From: Usnea hakonensis
Taxonomy: Eukaryota; Ascomycota; Lecanoromycetes; Lecanorales; Parmeliaceae
Length of the DNA: 64,000 nucleotides
NCBI GenBank assembly: GCA_013423325.1
Contig: BLJB01000035.1
Span: 248,001-312,000, forward strand
Reading direction: 5' to 3'
In this document: piece after piece, positions 11,445 through 23,926 of the stretch
Layout of the letters: each line of letters begins with the position of its first letter
Position numbering within the stretch: position 1 is the stretch's first letter
The notes under the pieces: generated by a model
What the model saw: only the letters and a program-made list of their open reading frames with translations
The model's database searches: none
Told to the model about the DNA's origin: nothing
Position numbers and translations under genes: made by a program

Positions 11445-11774
11445 GTGAGTGGGGCATGGGGAAGGAGGACGAGGCATGTTGAAGGGCATTTTGTGGCATA
11501 GCACATGGCGCTGGTTGGTTTGATAGTTGAGATACCTCAAGTCTGTGAAGAGAGCTTTGGTAGCTTTCTGGGGGGGCATTAGCAGGAATGGTTCTGATAC
11601 GTGGGTATTTTGATGAACAGGATTCTCTCTGCGAGGCCGAAATCTTATGATGAGATCCTCGATCTTTCTATTTGATCATGGTAGTCAACGCCTATAACAT
11701 TCAAAAATCTCCTCATAAATACCCAGCGCCTAACTCCTCAATACTCGTTTTAGACGCCTCTGTATCTGTCAGTG
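11445..11774. other. Convergent intergenic region
   Basis: 3' flanks of the PET100-like gene and of CWC21, which converge here. No coding frame or repeat is supported. Confidence 0.5.
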
Positions 11775-12376
11775 TCACCGATCCCGTTCTTTCTCGCTCA
11801 AGCCGTCCCGCAGCCTCTCCTCTTGTTTCTTCCAATGCGATCCTTCTTCATAATTTGCACTTATTCCCAACGCTTTCCTTAGTTTCTCACTCTCTTCTAT
11901 TTTCGCCTGTGCCAATTCGTGCACCTGATGCGGTTTGAATTGTCCTCTGCGATCGTATTTTGAATCGGAGGGTGATGAAGAGCTTAGTTTCTGACGCAGG
12001 GCGGAGGTTTGAATCTCGATTTCGTCTTCGTCGACACTACATACAAAGAGCAAAGTCAGCAAATGCTCCCGAGCCATGAGACAAGTAATCGCCCTCACGC
12101 AATGGTATGTTCATGTTGGCTGCGTAGAAGCGGAGAGCAGACATACCCTTCATCTTCAAGCTTATCTCTTAGGTCGAAGACTTTGACCTCTACCTCCCGT
12201 AATCTATCGTGATTCAAGATTTCCTTGTCGGGCTTGCGCTGTCGGTGCTTCATCAAGTCGTTGTCCTTTGGATATGGCGCAAAGTTATCGCGGGGTTTGA
12301 GATGGGAGAGATTGCGCTGTACGTAGCCGGAGGTACCAGAGCCTCTTGGAGTTGTCAGACCAACGTTGGAAGACAT
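11775..12376 (-). CDS. CWC21: Pre-mRNA splicing factor Cwc21
   Basis: Spliceosome protein of the cwf21 family (N-terminal part of human SRRM2), which sits near the catalytic centre with Prp8 and Snu114. Start chosen at 12376: the peptide begins MSSNVGLTTPRGSGTSGYVQ, the invariant Cwc21 N-terminus, although an upstream in-frame Met exists at 12502. Exons 12376-12147 and 12036-11775; the 110-nt intron (GTATGT, GTATGTAG acceptor) joins KLEDEG to VDEDEIEIQTSALRQKL, the conserved helix of the cwf21 domain. The protein is about 164 residues. The C-terminal part is a charged helix rich in Glu, Lys and Arg. Confidence 0.9.
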
Positions 12377-12640
12377 GATGAGGCGTTTGTATTTGAAAGT
12401 ACAAACGGAAGGGGTGTCTTTTTCTGTAGAGCGCAGCTTTAAGATGTCGATGTTGAGGTACGTATTTGTCTGGAGAGACCCTTGCAGGCTTGGCGCTGTC
12501 ATAGCGGGAGATCGGCGGAGCTGAGATTGTACTGTAGCCAGCGTGTGAGTGAAGTCAGAGATGGCCTACATACAACGCTGTTCTACGACTGATTAAACTC
12601 GAACTCTTGTTGCCAGAGCTAGTGATACTGGCCATCCGCC

Positions 12641-13995
12641 ATGCCTATCGCAAACGCAGATCTTTTGGAAAGATCTCCCTCTCCAGAACCAGCGGATGAA
12701 CCTCTAATGGTTCTACCTTTCCCATCAATCACAAAATCACACATCCTTAATTGTTCATACCATTCCTGGTATCCAAGGTATTGTTCTAGCCACCTGCATA
12801 GGTTTGATGCGCTGATAGGGGTAGATTCCGCTCCCTAACCCCCAAAGCTCGCCTTATTCGCCTTTCCCCTTCGTTCCTTTCTTACCTCCTCGCCGACGGC
12901 ATTATCCTCACTCCAGAAGATCTCCCTTCAAGCACCGATTCCAACACAGACGATGAAGAGGAGGAAGAAGACGAAGCCATTGATCCTTCACAGGCTTGGC
13001 CTGACATACACCAAAAGATCAAATCCACGATCTCCGAACTTGGCGGCTCCGTAATGCCTAAGCTCAACTGGTCTGCTCCTAAGGATTCTACTTGGATATC
13101 TGCAACAAATAGCATGGCCTGTACAACGCCCAATGATATCTATCTGCTGTTAAAGAGCTCCGATTTCATTACACATGATTTAGAGCAGGTCTTCGATGGT
13201 TGTGAGGATGAAAGCGATGATGAATGTGAGAGCGAGAATGAGGACGACGAAATACCTGTCGATGAATCTCTCTCAAAAATACCGTACCACCTTGTTTTGC
13301 GAAAGACCATACCAGCATTTAACCCTGCACTGGAGATTAGATGCTTTGCGCGGTCCAGACACCTGCTCTGCATGTGCCAACGGGATCTCAATCATTTCGA
13401 CTTTCTGCCGCGCTTAATACCGAAGCTGCGCTCACTCATCCAAGATTTCTTTGAAAAAAATTTCAAGAGGAATTTCACGGAGGAAAATTTCGCATTCGAC
13501 GTCTACATTCCACCACCACACGATCGAGTCTGGCTGATTGATATCAACCCATGGGCTCCGCGCACTGATCCTTTGCTGTTCTCGTGGTTAGAGATCCTCA
13601 ATATGAGGGGTGAAGAGCAAGGCTCCGCAAACGAATTACAGGACAGTGTCGTCAGACTTTCGTTCATCGAGAATGGATTTGCAAATCGTGGGTCAGATTC
13701 ACACGAGGAGCAGCAAGGTGAAGACGACAAAAGCGGATCGGAAGACCAGGAAGAAGACGCCTTTACGCCAGAATTTCGCCTGGTGAACCGGGATGATCCA
13801 GAAGCGTACAACTTCAACACCCCCCAATACAGTGCCCACAAGCTGCCAAAAGATGTGGTAGACGCAAGTGCGGACGGAGAGGCCGGGTTGAGGGAGTTTA
13901 TGGGAACGTGGAGGGAGATTGTTGCAAGACAGGAGAAAGAGGATCGGGAAGAAAAGGGAAATAGAATAGTAGATGGGATTGAAAATAGTGATTGA
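12641..13995 (+). CDS. CDC123: Cell division cycle protein 123 (eIF2 assembly)
   Basis: ATP-grasp-fold factor that helps assemble the eIF2 trimer. Exons 12641-12777 and 12825-13995; the 47-nt intron joins LPFPSITKSHILNCSYHSWY to PRFRSLTPKARLIRL, the classic D123 N-terminal block, in phase. The protein is 435 residues. Further family marks: TWISATNSMACTTPNDIYLLLKSSDF, LVLRKTIPAFNPALEIRCF, FAFDVYIPPPHDRVWLIDIN with the metal-binding Asp and Asn of the DxN type, and WAPRTDPLLFSW. Several acidic inserts (about residues 85-105, 190-210 and 330-350) are low complexity. It is divergent from CWC21 with a gap of 264 bp. Confidence 0.92.
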
Positions 13996-14463
13996 ATGCT
14001 GCCCTTATCTCGTCAATGCATCGCCACCCTCTTTAGAGGTAGATACTACTTATTTCCCTGAACAAACAAGGTGTGAGGTGGTATAGTTCATCAAGACTCA
14101 TTGAATGACTTTTAAGGAAGACTGCTGCCTTCTTCCTTACATTTACATATTGGACCTCTCAAGCCTTGAATCGCGTACATTCGCCTAGAGTATTTTGGAT
14201 TCGACGAAGAGCAGTCTTCAATGATATAGTTGTATAACGTGAGATTGGTGTATGATCGTGCAGAGGGTGACAAACATTGTTCTGGCATCAGCCCTAGCGC
14301 GCCATCCGCGGATTTGGGCTTGCACCAGAATCATTCCTTGTCTTGTCTTCCTGTCTTCCATACCTCTTGCTGCTGTAGCGTCAAGTCTGTCCACGTCATA
14401 TTCCCAGAGCGAGTTGCAGTGTGATGGCAGAGTGGACGAATCTCTTGGTAATCCCTTTGGAGT
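13996..14463. other. Intergenic region, no gene seen
   Basis: Promoter and 5' UTR of the GPI transferase gene follow the CDC123 stop. An in-frame TAA at 14449 bounds the next gene's start. Nothing else is supported. Confidence 0.5.
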
Positions 14464-17400
14464 ATGGCCCGAACGAGCCCTGGAAATAGAGAGCCCATTT
14501 TTACTCCAATACCACAGAATGGCCCCAGCACTGCTTCCTCGGAATACAAGGATATCACGAGTCAATACAATGACAGCAAAATACGAGGCCCAACCGACAT
14601 CGATATTCAGACTATAAACAGGAGGAAGGAGATTCAATTCAAAGCTTCCCATTTTCTACTCATAGGCTTCTTCCTGTGGATCTTGTATGTTGTTTCCAGC
14701 CTTTTACTTGATCCCTTCTCACATTTATAGTCTACTCCACTGTATTGGAATCTACTTCTTCACTAAGGGTTTCCTCCTTACACGCCTAGTACTTGACTAC
14801 AAGTCAGAGTGCGCCGCTCCTCCGTTCGATCTCGGAAAAAAAAGTCCCAGAACATATACAGAGGGATGCTGGCATCCCAAGACCTTCGACAAAGCTGTAA
14901 TAATAATTATTGATGCACTACGATACGATTTTACTGTTCCGTTCTCCGGAGAACCACACCACTTCCATAACACTCTCACAGTCTTGGACGAGCTGGCACG
15001 ACAAAGCCCACGGGATGCCTTCCTCCTACCGTTCATTGCGGATCCTCCGACTTCGACACTTCAAAGATTGAAAGGCTTGACAACAGGGACCTTACCCACG
15101 TTCGTCGATATCGGTTCTAATTTTGCTGGGACGGCCATCGAGGAGGACAATCTGCTTGGACAGCTGCGGAACGCGGGCAAAACGATGGTTCACCTAGGTG
15201 ATGATACCTGGCACTCCCTATTTCCAGATTATTTCAACGACAATCTTACGCACGCGTACGATTCATTCAATGTTTGGGATTTGTTCACTGTCGACAATGG
15301 GGTGACTGAACATCTTTTACCTCTGCTGAACCCTGAGGAAACTGAAAAATGGGATGTGATATTTGGTCACTATCTTGGTGTCGACCATGCCGGACATCGA
15401 TATGGTCCCGATCATCCGGCGACGAATTCCAAGCTGAAAGAAATGGATGATGTGCTGCGGAAGATTATAGCTCTGCTAGATGACAAAACTTTGCTGGTGG
15501 TTATGGGTGATCATGGAATGGATACCAAGGGAGACCACGGTGGAGAATCCGATGACGAGGTAGAAGCGGCGCTGTGGATGTACTCAAAAAAGGGCGTCTT
15601 TGGTAGAGGTCACAATGGGAAGATGGAGCCACCGGCAACAGCCAAAGAGCGACCTGTAGGACAGATTGACCTCGTGCCCACACTGTCCCTACTTCTTGGC
15701 ATGCCAATCCCTTTCAACAACCTTGGAGCTCCAATTTCGGAGGCTTTTGTAGGTCCGGCAAAACCTGATTGGCAAAACCTAGCCTCCGTGAACGCACTGG
15801 CGGCTGCTCAGATTAGCAGATATCAGCAAGAGTATTCCCGTTCTCGAGGGTTAGCAAAGAGCGTCTTTTCGTTACCTCAACGCTACTGGACAAACGGACT
15901 TGGGTCTTGGAGAGAGGCCGTTCATCATAAAGGAAAGACTGATCCTTACGCTACCTCTTTCGAAAACTTTTCGCGGTACCAGCAAGAGACCTTGCGCATA
16001 TGTCGAAGCCTTTGGGCTACTTTCAATATCCCGAACATGTTACAAGGAATTACCATTTTAGCGAGCGCTGTCAGCATTCTTGCAATTTTTGCAAGGTCAT
16101 CAAGACCATCGACCGCTGAAATGGTGCCAGTTTATTTGTCTCACATGACCATTCTTGGAGCTATTGGCGGTGCGGCAATTCTTTTGGTGGCAACTATTGT
16201 GCCTGCCGTGGTTGCGAAGGACACTTCTCTACTTGGTCTTGCAGCTGGCGGAATTGGGGGCTTTGCCTGGGTCTTCCTGGAATTACAGCAAAACTTCTCC
16301 CACCCTTTCCCGCAGTCTCTGTGGGGTTGGCTTGCAGTTGTCTTCACTCTGAGTCAGTCTATCGGCTTCGCTTCGAATTCGTACACCATATGGGAAGACG
16401 AGATCATTCTTTGCTTTCTCGGAACGTTCGCATTTGTCGCCTTTGCTTCTTCGATACGACAAGAATTCTTCATTGAACGCATTCTCGGCATGTCCCAAGC
16501 CGCGGGGTTCCTTGTTCTGAGTCGTCTGGCATCACTCTCCAGATTGTGTCGTGAAGAGCAAATGCCGTACTGTAGGTCCACATACTATGCTTCGACAAGT
16601 TCATCTACATCCGCTCCGTGGCAACTTCTCATACCACTCGTGACGGCAATCCTGCTGCCCGTTATTATAAAAACGTACTACCAGAGTACACGGTCATACC
16701 AAGGTCCCGCAACGCTGTGGGTGGGATTTGCTTTGAGAATGGGTCTACTTGGATCTGCTATCTTCTGGATACTTGACGCAGCAGACGATAATGAATGGCT
16801 GAGAATCAGTCAAAGTAGCCTCAAGATGATAAAGATTACCCTAGCTCGGTTGCTACTTGGATCGGCTTTGGCAGTCGGTGCTACAACTTTTGTGTACGGA
16901 AATCCTTGCATCAATGTTGAGGTGATACCAGAGACCAATACCGACACCATCGATGGCATAGTCACAAAGCCAAAGTCGGTAAAAGTGTTTGGGTACGCTA
17001 ATGTGCATGGAACCCGATACTTCCTGCTGGTCACCAATTGGGTTTTGGCTATCTTTCTACTTCAAAAGCCCATGGGGGGAGGTGCAATTGGCATCTTGAC
17101 TGTTCAGATTCTTGCTCTCCTTGAAGTCATCGACACCAATGATCTTTCCAAAAGTGCCATAGGCCCCGTTGTGTTAGGTCTACTAGGCAGCTTTCATTTC
17201 TTCAAGACAGGCCATCAAGCGACGCTCTCGAGTATCCAATGGGAATCAGCTTTCGTTGCTTTAAAAACAATTACCTATCCTTGGTCACCACTCCTGGTTG
17301 TGCTCAACACCTTCGGCGCCCAAATACTTACAACCGTGGCAGTGCCCCTAATAGCCTTGTGGAAACAACCGCCAAAGAAGCCGGGGCTACTGAGCGATGT

Positions 17401-17629
17401 AGCCAAAGCATTGGCTACTTTGCTTCTTTACTATGCCGTGCTGAATCTGGCGACCACTATGTGGGCTGGCTGGTTGAGAAGACATCTCATGCTGTACAGA
17501 ATCTTTAGTCCACGATTCATGACGGCGGCGGCGACACTCGTAACAGTGGATTTGGTCGGCACTCTTGTTGCTATTGGAAGTTTGAGATGGAATTTTGCAA
17601 GCATAGCGGAGGTCTTTGGATGGAGTTGA
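14464..17629 (+). CDS. GPI13: GPI ethanolamine-phosphate transferase 3 (Gpi13/PIG-O)
   Basis: ER membrane enzyme that adds ethanolamine phosphate to the third mannose of the GPI anchor precursor. Exons 14464-14684 and 14731-17629; the 46-nt intron falls inside the first membrane segment and joins FLLIGFFLWI to FLLHCIGIYFF in phase. An in-frame stop at 14449 fixes the start. The protein is about 1,039 residues. The lumenal alkaline-phosphatase-like domain shows VIIIIDALRYDF (about 130), HLGDDTWHSLFP, FGHYLGVDHAGHRYGPDHPA and VVMGDHGMDTKGDHGG (about 330), the metal-binding set. About a dozen hydrophobic segments follow. YLGVDHAGHRYGP and the overall length favour the PIG-O class over Mcd4 (PIG-N) or Gpi7 (PIG-G). 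Confidence 0.9.
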
Positions 17630-17923
17630 AAAGCGATCTTTTGCTTAAGATGTATAATACTTTTTCTGGATGACATTGGCAGTGACAGATACCCATTTGC
17701 CTGCTATATAGTACCGTAACTAAGCCTATGAAACTTCTCGTGCATGCCTTCATTTACATTCAAAGCTCGGTCTTGTCTGCCAATTTTAATCCGTGAAAAG
17801 GTAGCTCTACATCAAGGTCGTAGCAAGTCAATTATCGGTAGGTATAAGCGAGACTTCGACACCCTCTTCCGGAGATTATCCAAGTCGCAAACCCCACAGT
17901 CTTTACCATCACACATACGAACA

Positions 17924-20561
17924 ATGACAGCGGAAGCTCCAGACCCCAAGACCTTCGGGTCATGGGAGGAGGCATTTCAGTATCCTGTGCCCGCAGTGCG
18001 CGGCATGGAGAGACAGCTGCGCAGGGACATTGACTCGAATCGTGAAAAATTGAGGACACTCGTTGGGTATGGGAACACATCAGGCTTCTTTGGCTTCCAA
18101 CATGGCCCCATGACTGTTGTAAATTGCTAAAATCAGAGTGTCCACGCAGTGCAAGCTATCGCGACCTCCTAGGCACTGCGGAATCAATCATCGAGATGGG
18201 TAGCCAAATGCACGAGGTGGAGACGTACATGGGAGAGATTGGCAAGAGATGCAATACTAGGATGATAGACAAGAAGAGTACAAATTTCCAGATGTGGACT
18301 GAAGAGGTTGGGGCTCCAAGTACGAAAATCTCGTAAAAATCTACAGAACAGTGGAGACGATGCTTATGATTTCTACGGCAGAGGGTGCACGCTACTCCCT
18401 TGCGTCTCAATTGGTTGTCCTCCGCAGCTGTCCGGATGTCATCTCCAGGTTGTTAAGCGGAGGATCAGTGCTGCTGGCCGCCAAAGTCCTGGTGATCTCA
18501 AGGCTACTTCACACGAAGCTCTCCCATCGCCCAGATCCGCCGCCATACTTGGACAGTTTGAGAAACCGATTGGCAAGTCTACGAAGAAGGCTGCTGGGCA
18601 GGATTGACCGACGGTTTAAAAGCTTGGATTTGTCGAGAGATGTACTGGTGGAGGCAATGTGCGCTTTTTCGCTCGCTACAAGTTCGTCACCTAAGGATAT
18701 TATTCGCCATTATCATCACATAAGGCTTGAGGCTGTATCTGAGAATATAAGTCAGGATGTTGGTGGTCATGACAGCATGCTGTTGGCATTGCGAATATAC
18801 GTACAGACATTAAAGGACACCCTAGCAGTCATACCCACCCAACTAGGGCACGCACTCGAGAGACTAAAGTCGATTCCATTATTCAAGAGCCAGGACGTAT
18901 ACTCATTGATCGAGCTCAGTCTGGACGTTCACGAGCGGTGGATAGACGACGATATCAGGACATTTACACCCTACATCCGGCATGATGATTTGACCAAAGC
19001 AGAAGCAGAACGGTCACTTAAGCAGTGGGCAAAGTCCGCATTTGGCGCTTTTCTCGCTGGGCTACGAAATAGAATACAAGATGTAGAAAATCCTGGACGA
19101 CTAATAGATCTGCGAACACAAGTCTTCGAGCTTTGGCTGTCTAATCACCAGCATTTGACTGGTGTTGGTTCAGCTGAGACGCTCGATGGACTTCGCGATG
19201 TCTTTAACCTTCAATCTACACATATTATACAAAAGCGAGCGTCACGGCTAGAGCGAGTGGGCCTGACTGTCAACGACGTTCTGCAGAACTGGCAACCTGG
19301 AGTATCTGACCATACTCCATCGTTGTGGGAGTCTTCGATGATTTCAATGGAGTTCGGGAACGGAGGGAAGCCGTTTCGAGAGAGCCTTGCAACTCGATTC
19401 ACAAGCCAGAATGAGCCCTTTACTAGGGCGTCTCTGGAGTATCTATCTTTTCTTGATAGCATCACAAACCTCGAGGAAATGATCACGAAGGTGCGGAACG
19501 CCAAATGGGTGGACGATGTTAATGATGTGGAAAATGAAGATGATTTGCTAGACGATAGCCAAGTCCTGCTCAGTGAAGACGACCCAAGATTATTGCAAGA
19601 AGAGCTCAATGATGCCCTTCGTGAGGCTTATGCTGAGCTGCAAGCCACGCTTTGCAAGCTGCCTGATAGGTTTGAGATGACTAGTAGCGGCCCACAAGCA
19701 GCGTACTTGCTCCGTATATGGAGGGAAATACGGCAAAATCTACCAAAGAGCTACCAAAATCCCAAATTTGGAGATAGTTCGATACCTAGCCTACAGCATA
19801 CTATCGCAGATGAAGCACTTCGTGCCCCCTTGGAGCGCTGTTCAAAGCGTATTGCCAAGATGTCGCAAGCTAAGCTACTACAAGCAAGACCGCTCTGGGA
19901 GGGTAATCCGGCACTACCCGTCCTACCATCTGCATGGACCTACAGGTTCCTGCTCGATCTTGCATCATCAATGAATGCTTGCGGCAGCGACGTATGGAGT
20001 CCGCAAGCAGTCGATGCGCTCAAAAAGGAACTTATTTTGAGTATAGTGCCTATGCTTGAGGTACGTCAGGCTGTCGAGGTCAACGGGCATCGGGATAGAG
20101 ATCTTCTTGACGGCGAAGACAAGGAGGAAGGAGAAATCGAGGAAGAAGTCAAGAAAGACGAGCAGGAAATACAAGAAAGAGTCAGAGAGGAAAATGAAGA
20201 GGTAGATGGCGAAGTAGCGGAAGAAAAGGGGAAAGAAGAAGAAGAAGAAGAAGATAGCAAGGACCTGGAAAAGCCTGCAGAAGAGCCTGTGAATGGAATC
20301 GTGAGCAATGGACACATCAAGCTCGAGCCCGACCCGGAAGAGGAGCCAGAGGTCGGAAAGATACAAAGATTCTTTGACATTGCGTATCTCATCAATGCCT
20401 GTACCGTCAAAGATATGGAGACTGAAGACAATCAGCTTGTTACTCTCCAACGCTCACTGATGCAAGAGCTTGACATGGAGCCGGATCTGATGGAGAGGAT
20501 GAGGAAAGATGCTGCAGAGTACTGGAAACGGACCAGTCTGCTGTTCGCCTTGTTGGCTTGA
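17924..20561 (+). CDS. COG1: Conserved oligomeric Golgi complex subunit 1
   Basis: Subunit of the COG tether for retrograde intra-Golgi transport. Exons 17924-18066, 18150-18319 and 18382-20561, all in phase (830 residues). Intron joins: REKLRTLVG to ASYRDLLGTAESIIEMG, and PSTK to GARYSLASQLVVLRSCPDVI. The N-terminal Vps51-like part has SWEEAFQYPVPAVRGMERQL and RDIDSNREKLRTLVG, typical of fungal COG1. The rest is helical; a long Glu/Lys-rich stretch (20,095-20,345) is low complexity and is followed by a conserved C-terminal helix that ends LLFALLA. The start Met at 17924 precedes the first conserved block directly. Confidence 0.88.
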
Positions 20562-21205
20562 ACTTCATTAGTTGATCACACAATGATTCCTTTGGGATAT
20601 TGGGTCGAAGCACCACAACTTTGCTGCGAGGGGCTACTCACACCACACCGACGGAATTGCCCATATGCGGATCAACAGTAGCGAATTCTCTGTCACTTCC
20701 AAAAAAAAAACCCCTGTCGGATGTTGCATAGAATATATAGAGTAATAAAGCCTATCCTCGCAAGAGAGCCTGGCATATAAATGCACTAGGGTCCAGAATG
20801 GGGTTGGCAACCGATACAAGCGCACCGCCAGGAAAAAGCTGACAGCTTACAGGAATCCTTTCCTATATCGCAAATCGCAATGTTCCATGTTTTGGTCTTT
20901 TCAAGCATGTTTTGGAAGCATGCTTCGAAACGCCATGATTCCCTCCCTGCGAGGATGGAATAATATTCAAACATGGCCATGTCGAGAGAATTTTCTACCA
21001 TGAAGAGTGCATATACTGCTTTTTTCCCACTGCAAATCGTTCTTCAAACGATTCATCTCTTTCAGAATCATCACGTCTCTTTTCAGTAATCACTAAAATA
21101 ATCATCTCCTTCATATCCTACCCATACATATTCATTAGCCATTATCAGCCTTTCCAATAGCCTACCCGTTTTCACATATCAACCATCCACATCGTCGTCG
21201 TCGCC
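20562..21205. other. Intergenic region, no gene seen
   Basis: Follows COG1. It contains a run of A (20,701-20,709) and AT-rich sequence. No frame looks coding. Confidence 0.5.
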
Positions 21206-21979
21206 ATGGGCTCCCAGTACCTATTCCACCGCTCTTCCTGCCCCTGCTATCACCATCAAAGCCAGCAAGGGCAACGCCAAAACCCCCAAGGGTATACAGC
21301 AAACAGCTCTCGTCCCAACCCCAACGCCACTACGAATCACATTCGGAAGGTCTCGTCGTCTCGTTGTTACATTCAGATTGGAGAGAAGCTCCGCCTTTTT
21401 GGTTGCTACAACACGACAGCGTGCACGGAAAATGGAGAGGGAGATGTGGCCGCGTGTGGGTGGGATGAGGGTTTGATTCTTCTTTCTTACTTGAAATGTA
21501 CGAAGAAATACTATTATGAAGATATGGACAGAGATATCATCATCAACGCCATCTGTCTATGCCCTCGACTCCCCTTCTTTCCTCCACCACACACCCACCA
21601 TCCATCCCATCCCATCACACCACATCACATCACACCACATACACAAATCCATCCATTCATTACCTTTCCCACTCAACTCAACCCAACCCACCACTCCCCT
21701 CCAGCTCCCAACTTCCTTCCTCCCCCTTCTCAACATCTCCACCCCCATCTCCATCTCCCAACTCCCTCAGACCCTCCAGCCCCAATTCTACTGTTTTTAG
21801 TACCCGCTACTTTAGCAACGAGACCTAATCTGCGAGCTTCGATAGACTCGGAGAGAGAAGTGATTGCAGTGTGGAATGGCGAGGTGAGATGGGGTGGTGT
21901 TGATGTCTTGGGTTTGAGCTTGGGAACGGGGGGGAGGGAGTTGGGTTGTTTGTTGGGTTGCTTGGAGGGTGAGGTTTAG
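21206..21979 (+). CDS. Doubtful hypothetical frame
   Basis: A 257-codon open frame with no recognisable domain; its middle is His/Pro-rich because the DNA is a C/A-rich low-complexity tract (21,585-21,780). The ATG context (GCCATGG) is good, but a second frame starting four bases later reads more like protein for about 80 codons (APSTYSTALPAPAITIKASK and on to TPTPLRITFG) and lacks its own ATG. Either one reading is accidental or the gene carries a one-base shift right after the start codon. I cannot choose from sequence alone, so existence of a gene here is only possible. Confidence 0.25.
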   Translation: MGSQYLFHRSSCPCYHHQSQQGQRQNPQGYTANSSRPNPNATTNHIRKVSSSRCYIQIGEKLRLFGCYNTTACTENGEGDVAACGWDEGLILLSYLKCTKKYYYEDMDRDIIINAICLCPRLPFFPPPHTHHPSHPITPHHITPHTQIHPFITFPTQLNPTHHSPPAPNFLPPPSQHLHPHLHLPTPSDPPAPILLFLVPATLATRPNLRASIDSEREVIAVWNGEVRWGGVDVLGLSLGTGGRELGCLLGCLEGEV

Positions 21980-22637
21980 AGAGTGAGGGGGAGGGTGTCG
22001 TGGGTATGTGTTAAGGGTACTTTTGGGGAGAGGGGGAAGAGGGGGAAGAGGGGGGAGGGGCTATTCTGGTAAGTGCGAAGAGGGGTGGCGGGTGGCGAGT
22101 GGCGGATCGTGCGAGGGAGAGATTGGACCTATGAGTAGGGTTGGAATTGGGAGGGTATGATTCGGAATTGTGCCTCTCGGAGGAGCGTGGACCAATGATT
22201 GCGCGTTTAGGGTTGGGGAGATCATAATACGGATTCGCTTTGTGCTGGTTGGAGGCATGGAATAACACTTGATGACGAAGGAGTGTTTTCGGTGATGCAG
22301 GGCGGGGAGGGATCCAGTCACGAGGTTTGAACAAAAAGGTTTAACACAATTGCGTTGAGACAATGCCTTTAACACTTTGTCCGCCTTGTCATAATATGGG
22401 GCTTACCATAACACAATACCATAACACAATGACATTGACCCACGGGTACTTAATGCCCCTCCCTCCCTCTTTTCCTTCCTGTTCTCTACAACCATCATTC
22501 ACACCAACACTCACACCAACACTCACACCAACACTCACACCACAACAGCAAAAGAAAAAAAGCCAAAGAACAACCACACACAAGCACAGGACAGAATTCA
22601 AACAGCATCTTCATCAAAGCAACCTCACAAAACCATC
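21980..22637. other. Intergenic region with short tandem repeat
   Basis: Strongly G-rich at 21,980-22,100, then mixed. At about 22,499-22,545 a 12-base unit (ACACCAACACTC) repeats three to four times in what is probably the 5' UTR of the next gene. No coding frame is convincing. Confidence 0.5.
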
Positions 22638-23339
22638 ATGGAACGACGTAGCCTCCGCTACGACGATCCTTCCAGCGGGTTCAACTCCCCTCGCGGATTC
22701 AATCACGGCCGCCGCAACGCCATTTATGATACCGACATGGAGCGTGACGGAGGCCACTCCGATTTTGAACGTGCACGCGGCGACTATAATGACGCGCACG
22801 GCGAAGAATTACGTCGTGCAATGTCCAATGCCGATCGCCGATTGTACAATACCGATCGCCGTGAGTCTCATGGCGGAAGTGCAGCTAGAGCTCGCGGCGG
22901 AGGACGTGGTGGAGCCCACGGCGGAGCACATGGGAATCCTTACCACGGCGTTGAAGCCTTCACTAGCGACGAGGAGGACAGTGATCCTGAGCACGCGCCT
23001 CGTGGGGTTACGCGCTTCCATCAGCGTCGCGGAGAGGGAGTGAGACGTGAGGAGGCACATTTGGGTTCTCGTCGGGGCTATGGAGGTGGTGGTCGAGGTG
23101 GGATGATGAACCGTTCCCATCATCACCGCGGATACGATGAGCGTGCTGGACAAGACCTTGACGACGACGATGACGACGACGACGATGACGATGCTAGAAT
23201 GCGTGCTAGACGTCGTCGTCGTATTCTGGACGATTCTTCCGAGGAGGATGGTGATTCGGATGATGCGAGGAGAATTGAAGAATATCGTGCGGCTGCTGGC
23301 GATGGCAATAGGTATGGTGGGCCTTGTAGGAGGTACTAG
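22638..23339 (+). CDS. Low-complexity RGG/Asp-rich hypothetical protein
   Basis: A 233-residue single-exon protein. Its first half is rich in Arg, Asp, Asn and Tyr (RRSLRYDDPSSGF), then comes a Gly/Arg/Ala segment (ARGGGRGGAHGGAHG, about residue 85), a GRGG-type patch, a run of ten or eleven Asp near residue 180, a basic patch RARRRRR and an acidic SSEEDGDSDD stretch. Such RGG plus acidic composition is common in nucleolar or RNA-associated proteins, but no fold or function can be assigned. Codon usage looks coding (third-position GC), and the start lies soon after an A/C-rich leader. Confidence 0.6.
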   Translation: MERRSLRYDDPSSGFNSPRGFNHGRRNAIYDTDMERDGGHSDFERARGDYNDAHGEELRRAMSNADRRLYNTDRRESHGGSAARARGGGRGGAHGGAHGNPYHGVEAFTSDEEDSDPEHAPRGVTRFHQRRGEGVRREEAHLGSRRGYGGGGRGGMMNRSHHHRGYDERAGQDLDDDDDDDDDDDARMRARRRRRILDDSSEEDGDSDDARRIEEYRAAAGDGNRYGGPCRRY

Positions 23340-23926
23340 TTGAAGTGGTGTTTGGAGGATCGGGAGTGCTAGAATGAGAATGTGAGATGGGGAATTTAGT
23401 TTGCTTGCTTGCATGCTGCCTTAATGGCCTTAATGATCCAAAGGACTTTGATAGAAGGAGAGTACTGAATACAAGAGAGTGTACTTGCTTTGCATACTGG
23501 CTCGGTTATCTCTCGTGCAACATTTCTGATCTACTGTCGTTGTATTTGGGTGAACTTGCCGAAACTGATGACAAATTTTTGAAGAACAGACCGATCCTTT
23601 CCCCACATAAAGATGGTACTTCGATAGACTCACAAGTAGGTCCGGAGAGCATGGAACCTTTCTACTCCTGTTGTACGGAAATTTGCATCAACGTTCCGTT
23701 ACACAAGAGAAACCTACCAAAACATATTCGTTTGCACACTGCCTTGGTTCTTCTGCGTCGAACTTTGACCACGATCTTGTGGTCCAGTCAGCGGCAAAAG
23801 TCGTCGTAGTGACCAAATCTGTAAGCTGAAAGAACCCAGAAAAGACATCTTACCAAGTAATGGATCCCACAATCTCAAAAGTAGATTGTTATCCTAGGTA
23901 GGCAAAGCAGTTAGCGCTTCAGAAAT
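23340..23926. other. Intergenic region, no firm gene
   Basis: Between the RGG protein gene and the amidase 3' end. An open frame at 23387-23809 has no recognisable motif and starts within the probable 3' UTR of the previous gene, so I do not call it. Confidence 0.45.

Noticed and set aside
23387..23809. 140-codon open frame
   Set aside because: No motif, starts in the probable 3' UTR of the RGG gene, and codon use is not gene-like.
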